Source: Clostridiales bacterium (lineage in GTDB: Bacteria > Bacillota > Clostridia > Oscillospirales > Acutalibacteraceae). Taken from it: a stretch of DNA of 5,083 bases. The notes beneath the pieces are model-generated. The model was given only the letters and a program-made list of their open reading frames with translations. It was not told the DNA's origin and searched no databases. The stretch is taken from contig JAJQDK010000088.1 of the NCBI GenBank assembly GCA_021202245.1, positions 1-5,083 of the forward strand, given 5' to 3'. The position numbers and the translations under genes are program-made. This document shows positions 4,941-5,083 of this stretch, in pieces. Each line of letters opens with the position of its first letter. Position 1 is the stretch's first letter.

Positions 4941-4970
4941 CCTCGGGCAGATAATATCAGCCCCTACGGA
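4941..4970 (-). repeat. Palindromic repeat, variant P3, inverted orientation
   Basis: GGGCAGATA (4945-4953) and TATCAGCCC (4955-4963) form imperfect 9-bp arms around one base, with a single internal mismatch. On the minus strand it reads TCCGTAGGGGCTGATA, so it carries the same CGTAG lead-in as the other palindromes but points the other way. Confidence 0.65.
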
Positions 4971-4985
4971 GTTGATAGTTAATAA

Positions 4986-5006
4986 ACGCTTGCACACAGT
5001 GGTATA
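4986..5006 (+). repeat. Partial copy of repeat module S
   Basis: These 21 bases match the 3' part of module S (core CACACAGTGGTATA) at 18 of 21 positions. The 5' part is not recognisable, so this is a remnant or a truncated copy. Confidence 0.6.
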
Positions 5007-5032
5007 TGTTACATATAACTATTACGTTTTCT

Positions 5033-5083
5033 CTCCCTCAGTCTGCATACGCAGACAGCTCCCTCGTCAGAGGGAGCCACGGG
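5033..5083. repeat. Double-hairpin CTCCCTC repeat, cut by the window edge
   Basis: Two adjacent hairpins: GTCTGC (5041-5046) with GCAGAC (5051-5056), and GCTCCCT (5058-5064) with AGGGAGC (5071-5077). CTCCCTC occurs before each (5033-5039 and 5059-5065). I recognise this CTCCCTCAGTC...GAGGGAGCC layout as an abundant interspersed repeat of gut Clostridia. The family is known by sight and not by a database check. Its right end is outside the window. Confidence 0.7.

Overview
The window looks like chromosome from an anaerobic Firmicute of the class Clostridia, most likely a gut Oscillospiraceae/Ruminococcaceae member. This rests on the protein families, the moderate GC content, the strong clostridial ribosome binding sites, and the abundance of short palindromic intergenic repeats of a kind I recognise (from memory) from gut clostridia. 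No species can be named from the sequence alone.

Layout. Positions 1-225 and about 4565-5083 are non-coding and packed with interspersed repeats. Their modules (a 35-bp module A, a 35-bp module S, an odd-length palindrome P, and a tandem array of 7-base units H) occur on both sides of the genes, mostly in inverted orientation and in different order. Between them lie four genes. One PAQR/hemolysin III family membrane protein (trhA, 424-1071) runs rightward from its own well-formed promoter. It converges on a leftward three-gene operon (4323 to 1176), and a hairpin with T-rich flanks on both sides separates the two units.

The operon reads, in transcription order: a propionyl-CoA-carboxylase-beta/12S-like carboxyltransferase (436 aa), a 123-aa biotin carrier with an Ala/Pro-rich linker and an EAMKMET site at Lys89, and a 467-aa oxaloacetate decarboxylase alpha/5S-like carboxyltransferase. 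Two sigma70-type promoters lie upstream. The trio matches the subunit set of the soluble biotin transcarboxylase of Propionibacterium (12S, 1.3S, 5S). No biotin carboxylase and no membrane decarboxylase subunit (OadB or OadG type) is in the operon, and both operon ends are visible. The likely chemistry on the 5S side is carboxyl transfer between oxaloacetate/pyruvate and biotin; the carrier then swings to the 12S-like subunit.

The main oddity is that the 12S-like subunit keeps the family fold but has lost or altered segments that in the family form the acyl-CoA site and oxyanion holes. The acceptor, or even catalytic competence, of that half is therefore uncertain. This altered transcarboxylase-like complex and the mosaic repeats with heptad arrays are the two things most worth a second look.
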